64,000 nucleotides of DNA from Prillingera fragicola. Taxonomy: Eukaryota; Basidiomycota; Tremellomycetes; Trichosporonales; Trichosporonaceae. The translations under genes were made by a program, and so were the position numbers. Below are positions 34,056 to 46,017 of the stretch, in pieces. The notes below the pieces were generated by a model. It searched no databases. It had not been told where the DNA came from and saw only the letters and a program-made list of their open reading frames with translations. The number at the start of each line of letters is the position of its first letter. Position 1 is the stretch's first letter. Location: positions 3,658,001 through 3,722,000 of the forward strand of contig BEDY01000001.1 of the NCBI GenBank assembly GCA_002335605.1, read 5' to 3'.

Positions 34056-34966
34056 CTACCACCACCTATCAATGCCGAGATCAATGGTTGCCACAACATA
34101 CCCATTCCCCTGTAGAGCTCCCACATACGTCGCGTTGAGCACGTTCATGCCCTTCATCTGCTTGAACAAGAAGTCGCGGTCATTAGGAGTTCGCTCGACG
34201 TCGTTGTCGCTGTACGGCACACTAGTTGCCACGCGGTCGTTGGCGGATTCGGAGAAGTAGAGCTGTGTCGTGTGCCCGTGGGTCGTGTTGTGCCCGTCTG
34301 GCAAGTCCCAAACGGGCGCGTGGACTTTGATGTGGATGTGGTTGGTGCGGCCGGGATACCAGCCGGGATACACCTGCAGTCAGTTTGGGGAAGCACGGCC
34401 GACGTACAGTAACAAAAGTGACTGAGCCGGCTGCGTCAGTCTCTTGAACACCGCGAAGAAAGGTAGCATTCTGTCGTCAGTGCCTGCATGCGCAGCTTTC
34501 GCCTCACATTCTCGACTGGTGCGTGTCCGCCAGGTCCTCCTGGTGGCGGTCCACCCGGCCCGTGAGGACCTCCAGGCGGCCGCTTGGGGAACCAGTCGGG
34601 CATGGTCCAGTCCCTCTTGTGCAGACTCAGCTCCGCCTCCTCGCCATACCCGCTGTACACACCTGCGGCGTCGGCGCTCCAGATATCCACCCAGGCTCCA
34701 GGCAGGGCCGCGCACCCATCCCTAACGTCGAAGACGCGCAGTGTCAGGTGTACGGGCAGGCCGGAACGGTCTTCTATGAGGTTGGAGCGCTTGAGGGCGT
34801 AGTCGAGGTAGAAGGGGCCTTCCATCTGCGACGGGGTGAGGAGGCACGCGCACGCCGTTGCCTGCTTGTTGGACCATGTTGTGAGACCTGGCGACGAGAG
34901 AACCGCTTGATGCGCCGCTGCGAGGGTTGCTGTGAGCGCTACTGTGAGTGGGTGTGCGAGCCTCAT
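34056..34966 (-). CDS. Secreted intradiol ring-cleavage dioxygenase
   Basis: Three exons, complement(34056..34373), (34408..34470) and (34508..34966), give 279 residues with introns of 34 and 37 nt. A signal peptide (MRLAHPLTVALTATLAAA) is followed by TPSQMEGPFYLDY, GAWVDIWSADAAGVYSGY, and VYPGWYPGRTNHIHIKVH. The Tyr and His residues of the last two motifs are the expected Fe(III) ligands. The family oxidises catechol-type rings; extracellular members act on lignin-derived or plant phenolics. A Gly/Pro-rich loop (RPPGGPHGPGGPPPGGPGG) is inserted before NATFLRGVQETDAAG. The stop is only 115 bases from that of the convergent LPMO-like gene. Confidence 0.85.
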
Positions 34967-35363
34967 GCTGATGGGGAAGTGTGAGAAGAAGACATTGTGG
35001 ATGCTTGAAGGTGTAGCACATGGGTCAAGTAGTGGGCCGTTGACGGTACTGCGGACTGCGGCGCCGTCGGGTCAAGTCCGCCTGACGGAGCACACGTGAC
35101 TGTGCCAGAGTGGCCTTCAACTGATGGTTGACAGTGTACATGATACAGTAGATAGGTCTGTTGTACGGCAAAGTAAATGACAAGATGCACTGCCAAAAGA
35201 TACTGTATGTGACATGTGCATGGCAAGGTGCAGCTTAGCATGCCATTGATACCCAGGATGATATGTAGCCACACAACGCTGTTAAAGCGGCTAATGTTTT
35301 AGGCCAGCACAGTACGGAGCCTGGTAACAGAAGTGTCTCGACAATAATCATATAAATGCCATG
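34967..35363. other. Intergenic stretch, no gene seen
   Basis: Promoter of the dioxygenase gene and 3' flank of the TTI1 gene, both minus strand. It is more A/T-rich than coding DNA; nothing recognised. Confidence 0.45.
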
Positions 35364-38300
35364 CTAATCGATCTCCTCCATGACCTCCTCCACGATCGGC
35401 TCCTCCTCCGCAGCCTCATCCTCGTCCACGTCCAACCTCTCCGCGACCCTCGCGACCCCCTCCCTCGCTTCCCCCTTGATCTCCAACCACCCAAACACGC
35501 CCCTCATCTCACCACAGCTAGCCCCGAGACACACCCACACGGCATCCCCGTCCCTCCGCGCAAGTGCAGCATACACCCGCCCCGCAGACTCCTGCACGCC
35601 GCGATCCACCCGCGTATCCAGCAACGACCGCAGGGACACGGCCATGTCCCACAGCACCTGCTCCTTGACAGGCACCTCGAGCGCGACATACTCTGCCACC
35701 GCAAGAATCGCCACATGGAGGCGGTACGACACACTCCCCTCGCCAGCGGAGGCAGCCACGCCCCGCCGCGTCAGCGCGCTGGCAGCGTCCGCGGCTGCCT
35801 GGGCGTCTAGGCGTTTCTTGAGGCGCGGCCACGCGTCGGTCGCGATACGTTGGCCGACATACTCGCCCAACTCGGCTGCGAGGGCCGCAATGACCTCGGC
35901 GGCAGCGACGGCGACAAACGGCACGTCGTCCAGGCGCGTAAGGATCAGGGACCACGCGCGGTCGATGACTGGCAACACGTCGGAGGCGCGCCCACCCGAA
36001 GCGAGGACGGGGATACAGCTCGCGATCAGCGTAAGCACCCTTGCCCGCAACACTGGGGAAGCTTGGGAGAGGTAATACGTCGCCTTTGTCAGGATCGCGG
36101 CGCCAATCTCCTGCGTGCGCGTCGGCGGGGTCGGCTCCTCGTCCTTTGGCGGCGGGTCCGCGTCCATCGCGTCCGGGTCTGCGGTAGGATCCACAGGATT
36201 CGGCGCATTGGCAGGGTCATACTTGCCCCACGCATGCTTGGGCGCGCGTGCCAGCACGTCGTCCATTTCAGCCTGCGCCGCCTCCCCACGGGCTTTGAAC
36301 CATTTCCCAAATTTGGCAAAATCAGAGACCGGCGACGGCGGGGCAAACATTTTGCGCGCGTCGGCCATTTCCTGTTCGCGTTCGGCTGTGCGACCCTCGA
36401 TATCGACGTCTTTGTGCATGACCTCGACGAGAGTGTTGAGAACGGCTAGGAGGGCGTTGACGAGCGCAGCGTAACCGTGGAAATCATCGAGTGCGTCAAA
36501 GATTTCGTCAACGACGTCATGCACCAACGGCACGATTGGCGCGCCGACGAGCCGAATCATGGCCACAAGGACGAGCGGGGCGTTGGCCGACAGCCTCGCG
36601 TGGGTTAGGCGGCGCGAGACGGCGTTGACCACATAGTCGACATTGTCGAGGACCATGTTGGCCGGACTGGCGTAGCCTGCATGATACGCTATGCTGGACA
36701 ACGCGGCCTCGCCGGCGGACCGGACAACGTCCGATGGCGAGGACAAGGACGCCAGCACGCCATACAGTGCATGCAGCAGCAGCGGCCGGAAGGACGTGCC
36801 GAGGATCCGCGCCGTGCCCGCCAGAGCCGACAGCGACGCCGCAGCGAGCACAACGCGCTGCGCACGGGCATGCAGCGCCCGCGTCTCGGCCTGCTGGGCA
36901 GAGTTGCTGAGCGGGTTCCGATCCAGCAGAGTCGTGAGCTGATCCAATCCCTTTTTCCTCTCCACGAGTCCCTGCTCCTCTTCCATTTCAGGCTTGTACG
37001 CCTCCTCCTCTTCCCCTTCCTCGTCCTCGTCGTCGTCGTCGAGCACAATGGCAATACGCGCGACTTGGCGCGCCATCTTGCGGATATTCTTCGGCTGCCT
37101 CTTCCCCGCATGCGGGCTTGCTACGCCCTCGAGCAACGCTTCAGTGACCCAAACGGCGGACGCGGCTTTGGCAGTGTGGCGCGTCCTCTGGGCGTGCGCG
37201 AAACGGATAAAATAGTCAATCGCGTGCAGAGACGCATCGCCGCCTGCACGGCCAAGAGCGAACAGCATGCCCCGGAGATGTTTGGTGGTGTGCTCCGACT
37301 CGACGTACCGGAGGGGAAGGCGAGGGAAGGACATGTCTGGTTCTGGAACCTTGGTGTCGTCTCCCTCTGCTCCCGTCACGAGCGGTAAGGAAGATGTCAC
37401 CAGACCAGTCGTCCAGCCCAGCTGCGCTATTCGGCCTGCACCGCTGCCCTTTGTCGACCAGCCGCGCGAGGGCCTGAATTCGAGACAGTCGAGCAACCCC
37501 CACGCCCAGCGCTCTACGTGGCCGTGCGGGCCCAACAGCCCTGCAATGGGATTGGGATGGGCGTCGGGTTTGGTTATGGCCGCAATGGCCGTCACGATCC
37601 GCGCGAGCTCGTCGACGCGCGCGTCCTGTGAGGAACGGATGAGGCGAGGCAGGGCGTTAATGCCGTTTGACAGGGTGTCGAGCAGGGCCGTATCCAAGTC
37701 CGGAATGTCAGAGGACAAGAGATTCTTGAGATGGGTAAGCGCTGGGAGGCGGACGGGGTCAAACTCGTCTGCTGAAAGCAACAGAAGCGTAGACAGCGCC
37801 GGAATGAGGAGCTGCGGCAGTGCCTCGTGGCAGTCGTGTGTCAAAGTGTATGCCAAGTCGCCAGCGGCCATACGGGCAAAATGTGACGGATGGCCAGTGA
37901 GAGTCTGCAGAATCGGCGGGATCGTGCTCTGCAGCTGACTCGCCGTAAAGGACAAGTACGCCTTTGTAATCGGCGGAAAGGGGTTGGGCGGGGCATTCTG
38001 TGGTGGTGACGCAGGTTCTGGTGTAGTCGCTGAGTCGCGTGTTCGTTCCCACTGATCAGCCAGATCTGCAAGGTCGTTGAACTGGGGGTGCAGAATACCG
38101 AGACGTCGCAGTTCTGCGTCTGACAGCGTTTCGACAATCACATCCTGGACCGCCCCGGCCATGGACGCCGCGACGTCGCCCTTGAGCGCCTTGCCCATGG
38201 CGATACCCCTCGACATGCCCGAGATGACTCCCGGCAGGACTGAAGCCAGCAACTCGCTCTGCCCGGCCAAGTACCCCAGCAGCGTGCGCAGCAGCGCCAC

Positions 38301-39102
38301 AGCCGAGCGCTGCAGCGCACTGTGCGGCGGCTCTGGCGTCGTGCACGACAGTGCAAACGTGATACTCCGAAACAGCGTCGGGAGCATCGGCGCGCTCGTC
38401 CCCGTAACGGCCTTGCGCATCGCCGGCGTAGGATGGCTCGCCCTCCCCGGTCCGCCGGGCTGGTGATCCAGCAAGGCGGCGAGTAGCGCGACGGCCTCGA
38501 CGCACACTTCCTGGTGCGCCTCCTTGCCCTTGCCCTTGCTATTGCCGCTTGGCGCGGTCGCCGAGATGCAGAGGCGCCAGAGCTGTTCCCAGGCCGCCAC
38601 ATCCATGCCGCCGGGGGCTAGGCGCCAGTGGCCGACGAGAAAGGTGAGGAGGCGGAAGGCTGATTCGAGAAAGTTGTCCGGAAGGACCGAAGGATCAGGG
38701 GTGGTGCGGAGAATGGTCGTGAGGGGGAAGAGAATGTAGTTTATCAATGAGGGCGCTAAGGCTCTGTCGGGGAGCGTCGAGGCTGTTGCCCGCAGTGCGT
38801 CTAGCAGAGCAGCATGGCGGGAGGAAGACGTTGGTGGTTGGCCGGCAAGACCCATCAACTGGACGCAAATTGGTTTCAACTGCAAGTGTCAGCTCTGGCT
38901 CGCGCTGGAGACATACTTTGCGAAACGCTGCCATCTTCTCATCTCCAGCTGAATCCTTTGAAAACTCGACCGGGGTCATGTCCCGGCGCACTGCCTGTGG
39001 AGGGCGCGGCGGCTGGGGGGTCGAGGAAGACGACGACTCGTTCGGCGACGAGAAGTTGCCAGTAGGCAGTGGGCGGCCGAACAAGTCGCGACCGCCTGAC
39101 AT
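35364..39102 (-). CDS. TTI1: TELO2-interacting protein 1 (TTT complex), HEAT-repeat protein
   Basis: Two exons, complement(35364..38879) and (38917..39102), with a 37-nt phase-0 intron, give 1233 residues. The frame is a long array of HEAT-like helical repeats. The part reading NMVLDNVDYVVNAVSRRL followed by PLVLVAMIRLVGAPIVPLV and FHGYAALVNALLAVL is characteristic of TTI1. With TEL2 and TTI2 it forms the TTT co-chaperone that matures PIKK kinases (TOR, ATM, ATR). An acidic loop (DDDDEDEEGEEEE) and a Glu-rich C-terminus are present. The N-terminal 60 residues (FGRPLPTGNFSSPNESSSSS) are low-complexity and probably disordered. Confidence 0.8.
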
Positions 39103-39376
39103 TGTGCCTACTGATTGCGGGATCGATACTATGGTGCGTGTCGTGTCCCGGTTTGTGGCATGGATGATTGGTCGTGTATGGTGGTGAGAGTGTTGTTGAG
39201 GTTGTGGAAGACTGGGGAAAGTACGAAATGACGAAACTCAAGTGGAGGTTGAGCTCGGTGGTTTCAGAATCTTAGGCAACCTCGGTCCGACCGCTTGCTC
39301 CCTATACACGTTCCCAGCTACTCTTGCTAACCTAGAACGCAAGAATGATGCCATGCATATGCTCTGCTATCCCTCT

Positions 39377-40420
39377 CTAGGCCGTGCCGTGCGTCGGCTT
39401 GAGCTGGCCAAAGACATCCTCAATACGGGCCACCGACAAAACAGTCTCCTTACCCTCCGCCTCGGTCGCGCTAACGGGCATAAAGTTGAGACGGTACTCG
39501 ACAGTGTCCCAGCCATATTTGTGCTTGGAGGCGATACGCATCTTGAGGTATGGCTGGCGTTCTGCACACGTTAGCGCACTGGACACAAACTCTCAGCATA
39601 GCTGCAGCTGACGCGACTCACCCCTAACACCGTCCTTGTCCGGCCGTCCCATGACCAGACCCATCTTGATCTTGTCAATAGGCAGCTCACGGGGCTTGCC
39701 CAGCGGCGTCTTGTTGTACAGCGTCGCGTGACCCTGGTGGGTGAGGCGGATAAACTCCTTTGCCTCGGACGCAGGAGCGCCGTGAGGCTTCTGCCTCACG
39801 AGTGCAAGACGCGTAATCACGCGCGAAGGGAAGAGGACCGCAGCTGCGAATCCAAGAGTAAAACAAGCGACAAAGCCGCCGGTGACGTAGGACATGAGCA
39901 TGTCATCTGGGATCCCAAGCGTGTACCTAGTCCGTCAGCGCGGTGTCGCAAACTCGCTGAAAGCTCACTTGACGGGCTGCGGGTCATTCTTTTGCGCAGC
40001 CTCACGGACGTCTTCCCACGGCATGATGGTGTAAATTGCAACCACAGTAAACCAAGCAACGTAGAATGCCCAGATCACCTTTGGGTCGCCAGTGACAGGG
40101 CGCGAGTAGATGACGCGCTCAACCTCGTCCGTTCCGGCCTTGAGCGGGGGCTCGACCTTGTACCATGGCCATTGCTTTGAGAATGCTGATGGGTGGAACC
40201 GAGCGGTCGATTTGAAGCGCGGGTGCAGCTGCAGGCCTGCGCGCGTGAGGTTGTTGAGGGTGACGGTCCGCGTTGGGGTCGGGCGGGTAGGGAAGGTGCG
40301 TGTTGAGAGGAGGCGCGCAGAGGGGAGGAATTGGGGACGCGCCACGGATGATAGTGCGCGCATGGATAGACCCATTCTTGATGGTCCTGCTGCTGCGTTT
40401 ATGCCAACGCTGAACAACAT
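39377..40420 (-). CDS. Mitochondrial two-span membrane protein, MRX15/TMEM223-like (tentative)
   Basis: Three exons, complement(39377..39561), (39622..39926) and (39969..40420), give 313 residues; introns are 60 and 42 nt. The N-terminus is a long Arg/Ser-rich presequence (ARLLSTRTFPTRPTPTR). Two hydrophobic segments follow (VIWAFYVAWFTVVAIYTIM and SYVTGGFVACFTLGFAAAVLF), then a soluble domain (IRLTHQGHATLYNKTP...DKIKMGL...YLKMRIASKHKYGWDTVEYRL). The order presequence, two helices, matrix domain with SRVITRLALVR resembles yeast Mrx15 and human TMEM223, which sit in the inner membrane near the mitochondrial ribosome. Similarity is of layout more than sequence; another mitochondrial assembly factor is possible. 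The start at 40420 was chosen over an upstream in-frame ATG at 40483. Confidence 0.5.
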
Positions 40421-41719
40421 CTTTGTGTGCCCCGCCGAGGGATGTTGATAACTGTGAGGAAACAATTTCGGAACAGATGGCAAAAGGGAGTCTTAACGAC
40501 AGCAACAATGTAGCTCAGGCACGCAAGAGCCCCATGTGGAATGCACGTGGTCTGCACATGAAACTTCCGGAAGCAATTAAGTACAACGGCTGATTAGAAT
40601 AAGGATGATTTGTAATGAAGGTTTGAAACCCAATAGCGCCGAAGGAATTAGAATTCATTATAACGTGACCCGTCCCTGAGCCATGCAGACGGCTCGGGCA
40701 GTGGACCATGAGCGTGGTGCCTGAGCAGCAGCAAGAGTGGAGCCTCGGCCATGCCGTGAGTGCAGCGATGCCCGAGGTGGGACAGGAGTGGACTCGTCTG
40801 CAGCAGGAGCAGCCTGCAGCAAGAGTCACTGGGATGAGGGAGATGTGCTAGCGAGGCTGCAGTGCACATGCTCGGTCATCCTCTTACTGCTGCTGGTGCT
40901 GCCGCAATCTCACAACACCGAACACCACTGCTTCCCCATACCGCGTTGGGATCTAGTCGTCAGCTTCCCTTCCTCCTGGGCGCTCGTTGGTTACGCCGAC
41001 CACATCCGACCTACCAACTGGTTAAAGCCACAAAGTCTAGTCAACCCTCTCGCCTTGTGCTTATGCTCGTCGGCCGGTTCCCCGTCTCTTCTTGCACTTG
41101 ACTAGTCAGCATTCTCTGTCGCAGCAAAAGGGCCTCGACTTTGTCACGAACACACACATTTTCTCTATCTGGCGTTCCCACTACTGCTTTATCAATTGGG
41201 ACATCCCACGTCGCCGCCACCCAACCCCCACTCCCTTTTCACTGGTTTCCACTTTTTTCGATTCAACCCATTTCCATCTCCCACCTTTTGAGGCATTCGC
41301 TCCTCTCAACCCGCTGGGCAGTCTGTCACGTTGCGGACCGCGCATCCCCCCGTTCCAGCAACCTATCCTGCCGCACGACTCGTCCTCGGCACGAATTCTC
41401 CACTCCGTTCCCTGGTTTCCACATCCACCTCCTGCCGAACCGCTTACGCTTGCGTGGCACCGAGACCCGTGCGGGCTTGGGATGACCGTTCCACGACACT
41501 GTCTCGTCACTCTCACCCTTCAAACACTCGTTCGCCAGCGCATCATCGCGCCCCAAGCTATCGCCCTGCATTGCACTGCCGGCCCTGTCCCAGCAGCAGC
41601 CTAGAGCTTGTACCCATCACCGGTGGGCGACCGCCCCTTCTCACCTCCAGACTCGTCTCAATCCTCCACCACCTCAACCTGCCCCTCCACCTCCCTGAAG
41701 CACCGCTCTCATCTGGACC
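40421..41719. other. 1.3 kb divergent intergenic region
   Basis: Between outward-facing starts of the mitochondrial protein gene and the transcription-factor gene. The right 600 bases are strongly C/T-rich and contain several ATGs, compatible with a long leader with upstream reading frames. No gene or RNA recognised. Confidence 0.4.
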
Positions 41720-44700
41720 ATGATGCTGCAGCAAGGAGGCGACAACAACATTACGTCTCGCCCAAATCTCCAGGGCACCATCCATGTCGACACTGCAGCC
41801 ACGACGCAGCCAACAGCGTCGACATCGGCAACCAACGGCAATGGCGCAGCGCCCAGCGACGTCGCTGGCGTCCTGCGTCGTAACCAGGCGTGTCTGGCGT
41901 GTCGGCGCCGAAAGCTGGTACGTGACGCACGCCGTGTGAAATGAGTGCTGGGCGTACATCAACCACTGACATGGTGCACAGAAATGCGACGCCATCCGTC
42001 CCCACTGCTCGACCTGTGTCCGCTCCTATCGCCATCTGCTGCGTACTGCTCCCGGCACACACCCTGTGCTGTCCTGCGAGTACGACGATGCCGTCGAGCG
42101 GGAGAACAGCGGCGAAGGCGCGCCCGAGCACACATCCCCGACTGATGAGCAAGAGGAGGAGGGCAGGAAGAAGAAGCGCAAGACGTCTGCTGGGCGCAAG
42201 AAGCGCGACGACGAGCAGCACCTGGATGGTGAAAAGGACCGTCTTACTAAGCGAATTGGTAAGTCTTGGCAGGAGGGACAGATGGCCGTTATCGGCACAC
42301 ATTATTGTTCTTCACTGACACTCTCAAGCGGAACTCGAACAGCAGCTCGCCAAAAAGACCATCAGTGGACCGTCATCTGCACCACCGCCTCCAACTGGGC
42401 AGCCCCCGGCGGGCTTCCGGCCGCCGCCTCCGCCCACGCCGCAGGCTTCCCACACGCCAACGGCCCCAGGCCAGTCGCTCCTCGACAGCATCCCCGCACA
42501 CGTCGAGACCCACCCGGGCACTGTCCCTGCAGATGGCAGCCGGTGGACGGGCACCTTTGGTAGCAGCCAGGTCGACTCGCCTACTGCATTCCTGGAAATG
42601 CTATCTTCGGCGGCAGCCTCGACGTCCCAGACTGTCCCTGGCGGGCAGGGTACTATGCCAGGCGCGGCCGGGATGCCGAGTATGCCCATGTTCACGACGA
42701 CGTGGCAGTCGGCAGACCGCAGCGAAAGCACTGGCCTCACGCCCTTCTTCCCTATGCCTGATCCCACCGAGATGGCCGAGCCAGACATGTTGTCGCCCAA
42801 CAATGTTTTCAACTGGTCGCCCGCACCAGCAGCACCGTCAACGCCGTGGCAGCCCCCGGCCGGTTACCCCAAGGACTGGCGTGGGCCAGACTCGATTGAG
42901 ACGCTGCTGCAGAACACTGTCAACCCCTCGGTGCCGTTTGTGCCGGGGGTGGGGATATACGAGCTGGCGCAAAGCCCGGGTCGCGAGGACATGGATGTGG
43001 ATCCAGTGAGGCGCGAGTCGTCTCAGTCACAGTCACAGTCGCAGTCGCAGTCCCAGTCGCAGTCGCAGTCGCAGCGACAGACCCGGCCGCAGCCCACGCC
43101 GTCGCAGACTCAGCCCGACACGGATACGCTTACTGGCATGGCAGCGGACGGCATGCTGGACCCCCAAGTACTGATGGACCTGATCTGGCCCGGCTGGCCT
43201 CCCAACCTGCCCGAACCGCCAGTGGTCAACCAGCTCGTGCTGGCCTTTTTCGAAGTCGTCCCCAGCATGCCGCGCATGTTGCACCGTAGCCGCTTCATGG
43301 CCCGCATGGCGCTGCCGCCTACACACTCCAACTTTCCCCACCCGTCGCTCATCCACGCCATCTGCGCACTCACTGCCTCGTGGACCGCGCCCAACACATT
43401 TGACAAGGCGCCGATATCTGAATTCGGAAAGATAGAGTGCCCTGACGCAAAGCCGGCGCCGACCACAAAGCCGAATACCTTGCCCTTTGGCCTCCGGCAG
43501 GCGGCGTACGGCAAGGATGCAGTCCAGGACGGCCTCGACACGGGTAACCGCCTCTTTGACGTTGTGCGGGCGATGATCATTCTCTCCCGCGTGTTTATCG
43601 AGGACACGCGCATGATCGAGTGCTGGACTTATTGTGGGCTCATCTCACGCATGATTCTGCCTCTGGGTCTGAACGTGCGCTCGGCCGAGCTGTCTCTCAA
43701 GTCGGTGATGCTTCCCCCGCCCGCGGACGCGCTCGAGCGTGAAGAACGCCGTGTCGTCGTCTGGATGGCCATGTATCACGACACTGTCGCGTCAGCGGCA
43801 TCAGGGTGGGGGACCTCGCTGGCGCTCGACGAGCTCACCGTGCCGCTGCCCGTGTCCAAGGCCGACTTTGACAGGGGCGCAGAAGACATGGAACCAAACC
43901 CGCAAGACATTGAGAGTCTCGACTTGTATATCAAGCATCCTGTCGTCGACTCGCTCGTCATGGCGCTCAAGGGTGGTGTGTTGCTCAACCGTGTGAACAA
44001 GTTTGCGCGCAAGTGGAAGAATCGTCGGTTGAGGGAGAATGACGATCTTGACGGCATGCAGCGGCCCGAGTTCCGCGAGCTTGCCAACGCCATTGCGTGT
44101 CTGCAGATGAGCTTCCCCCCGAGTTTGAACAATGTGCGCAAGCTGGATGACAAGAACCGCCTGGATGTGGATCTGATTGTGAGTACAGCGGCTGTGCTTT
44201 GAAATCAATAGCTGACTGTTAGTCTGCGCATGTCGAGCCCCAAGCCGCCATCATCTGCCTGTACGAACCGTTTGCAGACGTGACCGACCCCAACGACCAG
44301 CCCGCGCGGCGCATCCTGAACGCTGCTCGCGGCATTATTGCAGTCGTGCAGCAAGTTTCCGGTGTGATGAATGACAACTACAACGTCGGCGCAGTCATGC
44401 ACTCGTCGTCGTCTGTGGCTCTTGTCACTGCCGCGCGCACATGTTTGCTCTTTTACCGGCAGTGCCTCAACGTTGGCGACACTGCCACTGCCGAAGCGTA
44501 CAAGCGCGACATCGAGACTGCGCGCGCGGCGTTGGCTCAGTACGGCGCAAAGTTTAAGATTGGCTACCACCACGCGCAGCTTATCGAGTATTTCCTCGAC
44601 CGCGCGACCAACCCGACGTACGAAAAGCTCGCAGCGCACTATCCCGAGCACCCTCGCCCGGGAGCTCTGCCGCTGACGCCCGACTCCAACTTTGGTCTGT

Positions 44701-45290
44701 GTATCATGAACGCGCTCAACATTAAGCGCGGATACTGGAAGCTTCCCCCACAGAACCGTCCCAGCTCGTCACACATGCAGCCGGCCGGTATCTCGGCGAT
44801 CTCACCCAACGGCTCCACGCCAGGCTCGGTCAACTCGGTCCCAGGGCTGACGCACCGCAACTCTGCCGGATCGATGGATTCGCCACAGAGCTATCCGTCG
44901 CAAGTCTCGGGGCAGAACAGCTCGAGCGGCGCCAACATTGGCTTAGCGTCCACCCCCAACGGCGGCAGCTGGATCGGCCCGGGCTCTACCGCGTCGCAGG
45001 GCGCAAACGCGCCAGGCCACATGCTGGGGTTTGAATTCAACGGCCCCAAGATCACCCAAGCGGGTAAAGGGTCGGGCGGCGTGCCGAACTACCACAGCGG
45101 CGAGGGCATGACCATGCCCGGTGTCGTGGGCGGGATCGGCGGCCTGGGTATGGGTAGCGACCCGGGCGTGACGCCTGGAGCGGGTATGGCGGGCATCCAA
45201 GGTGGTCGGGAGGACGATGGGCGGTTTGCCGAGTATGCGGGACAGACGACGAGCGATGGGCGGCCCTTGGCCCAGCGAGCTATAATCTAG
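41720..45290 (+). CDS. Zn2Cys6 transcription factor with fungal MHR domain
   Basis: Four exons, 41720..41917, 41982..42258, 42329..44178 and 44223..45290, give 1130 residues. The zinc cluster starts NQACLACRRRKL and continues KCDAIRPHCSTC in the next exon, so an intron divides it; Cys spacing is C-x2-C-x6-C-x6-C-x2-C and the nearest sixth Cys is 19 residues further (VLSCEYDD), longer than the usual 6-8. A basic KKRKT nuclear signal and a short coiled coil (ELEQQLAKK) follow. A Ser-Gln repeat lies at about 43018-43075. From about residue 460 (GWPPNLPEPPVVNQLVLAFFEVV) the fungal-specific middle-homology region begins. The C-terminus is Gly/Ser/Pro-rich. It regulates unknown targets in the nucleus. 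Confidence 0.85.
43018..43077 (+). repeat. Coding Ser-Gln repeat (CAGTCN units)
   Basis: About nine tandem 6-nt CAGTCG/CAGTCA units in the transcription-factor gene give an SQ run. SQ is also the phosphorylation motif of ATM/ATR kinases, but a simple expanded hexamer is the economical explanation. Confidence 0.85.
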
Positions 45291-46017
45291 CCCGGCAGGG
45301 CTGATGGTGGAGGTGGATGAAGAACAGAAAAGGGATCCAGCAAGAGCAGAGCCGACCTTGGCCCCTCCCCGGAAAATGTGTATACTAGCAAGCCGAGCGA
45401 GAGCGAGGCATAGAAAAGGCAAAGCTGGTGTAGTAATATGTATCGCGATTCGCAATGAGACACTACTCCTCTTGTTCAAAAACTGTGGCTGACTGTTAGC
45501 TGCCTTTGCGTGTGGCCTGAGCGTGCGGTGGTCTCGGACACGGCGCGGGATGGGCTGGCCGTGTCGGTGCCGAGGACGTGATTGATAACTTTGTTTAATG
45601 GATGGGTGACGTCGACATGTAGCTGTCAGGGTGCAACCATGTGATTGAATGGTCTTGGTCCGAGGTGTCAAGCTGAGGCGAGGTGTGCCTCCCCCAACAA
45701 AGTCAGTTCAACGGGAGAGATCACGTCATTGATACTTGTTGTAACGGCTTGTCACTGCGGCCACTGTGGCCACTGTGGTGATGATCGCCGAGGCCGGAGC
45801 GGGGAACAAGCGATGGCTGCTGGTTCTCCAGCGTTGCATGCGTTGTGCCCGTCTCGGCAGTGTCAGAAATAGCCCTTCCCTCCCCGGCCATCTCCTCGGC
45901 CCAGCGCCAAAATTAATGCAATGCATAGCACTCGTCCCCGTCATCTTCGTAAGATTGCGTAGTGAGATTAAAATGGATGGGCATAGTGGAAGTGTGCAGG
46001 AATGTTGGGGGGGGGGG
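45291..46017. other. Convergent 3' flanks, no gene seen
   Basis: Lies between the stops of the transcription factor (plus) and the channel gene (minus). It contains a small GGCCACTGT duplication near 45760 and ends in a G11 tract (46007-46017) that touches the channel stop codon. Confidence 0.45.

Noticed and set aside
36681..37388. 235-codon frame opposite TTI1
   Set aside because: Antisense shadow of the HEAT-repeat gene, no independent signal.
41092..41604. 170-codon plus-strand frame upstream of the transcription factor
   Set aside because: Low-complexity translation of a C/T-rich leader; no start context or motif. It may contain upstream reading frames but not a separate gene.
43018..43077. 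SQ repeat as an ATM/ATR target cluster
   Set aside because: The run is a plain hexanucleotide expansion (CAGTCN), so a regulatory reading is not needed to explain it.
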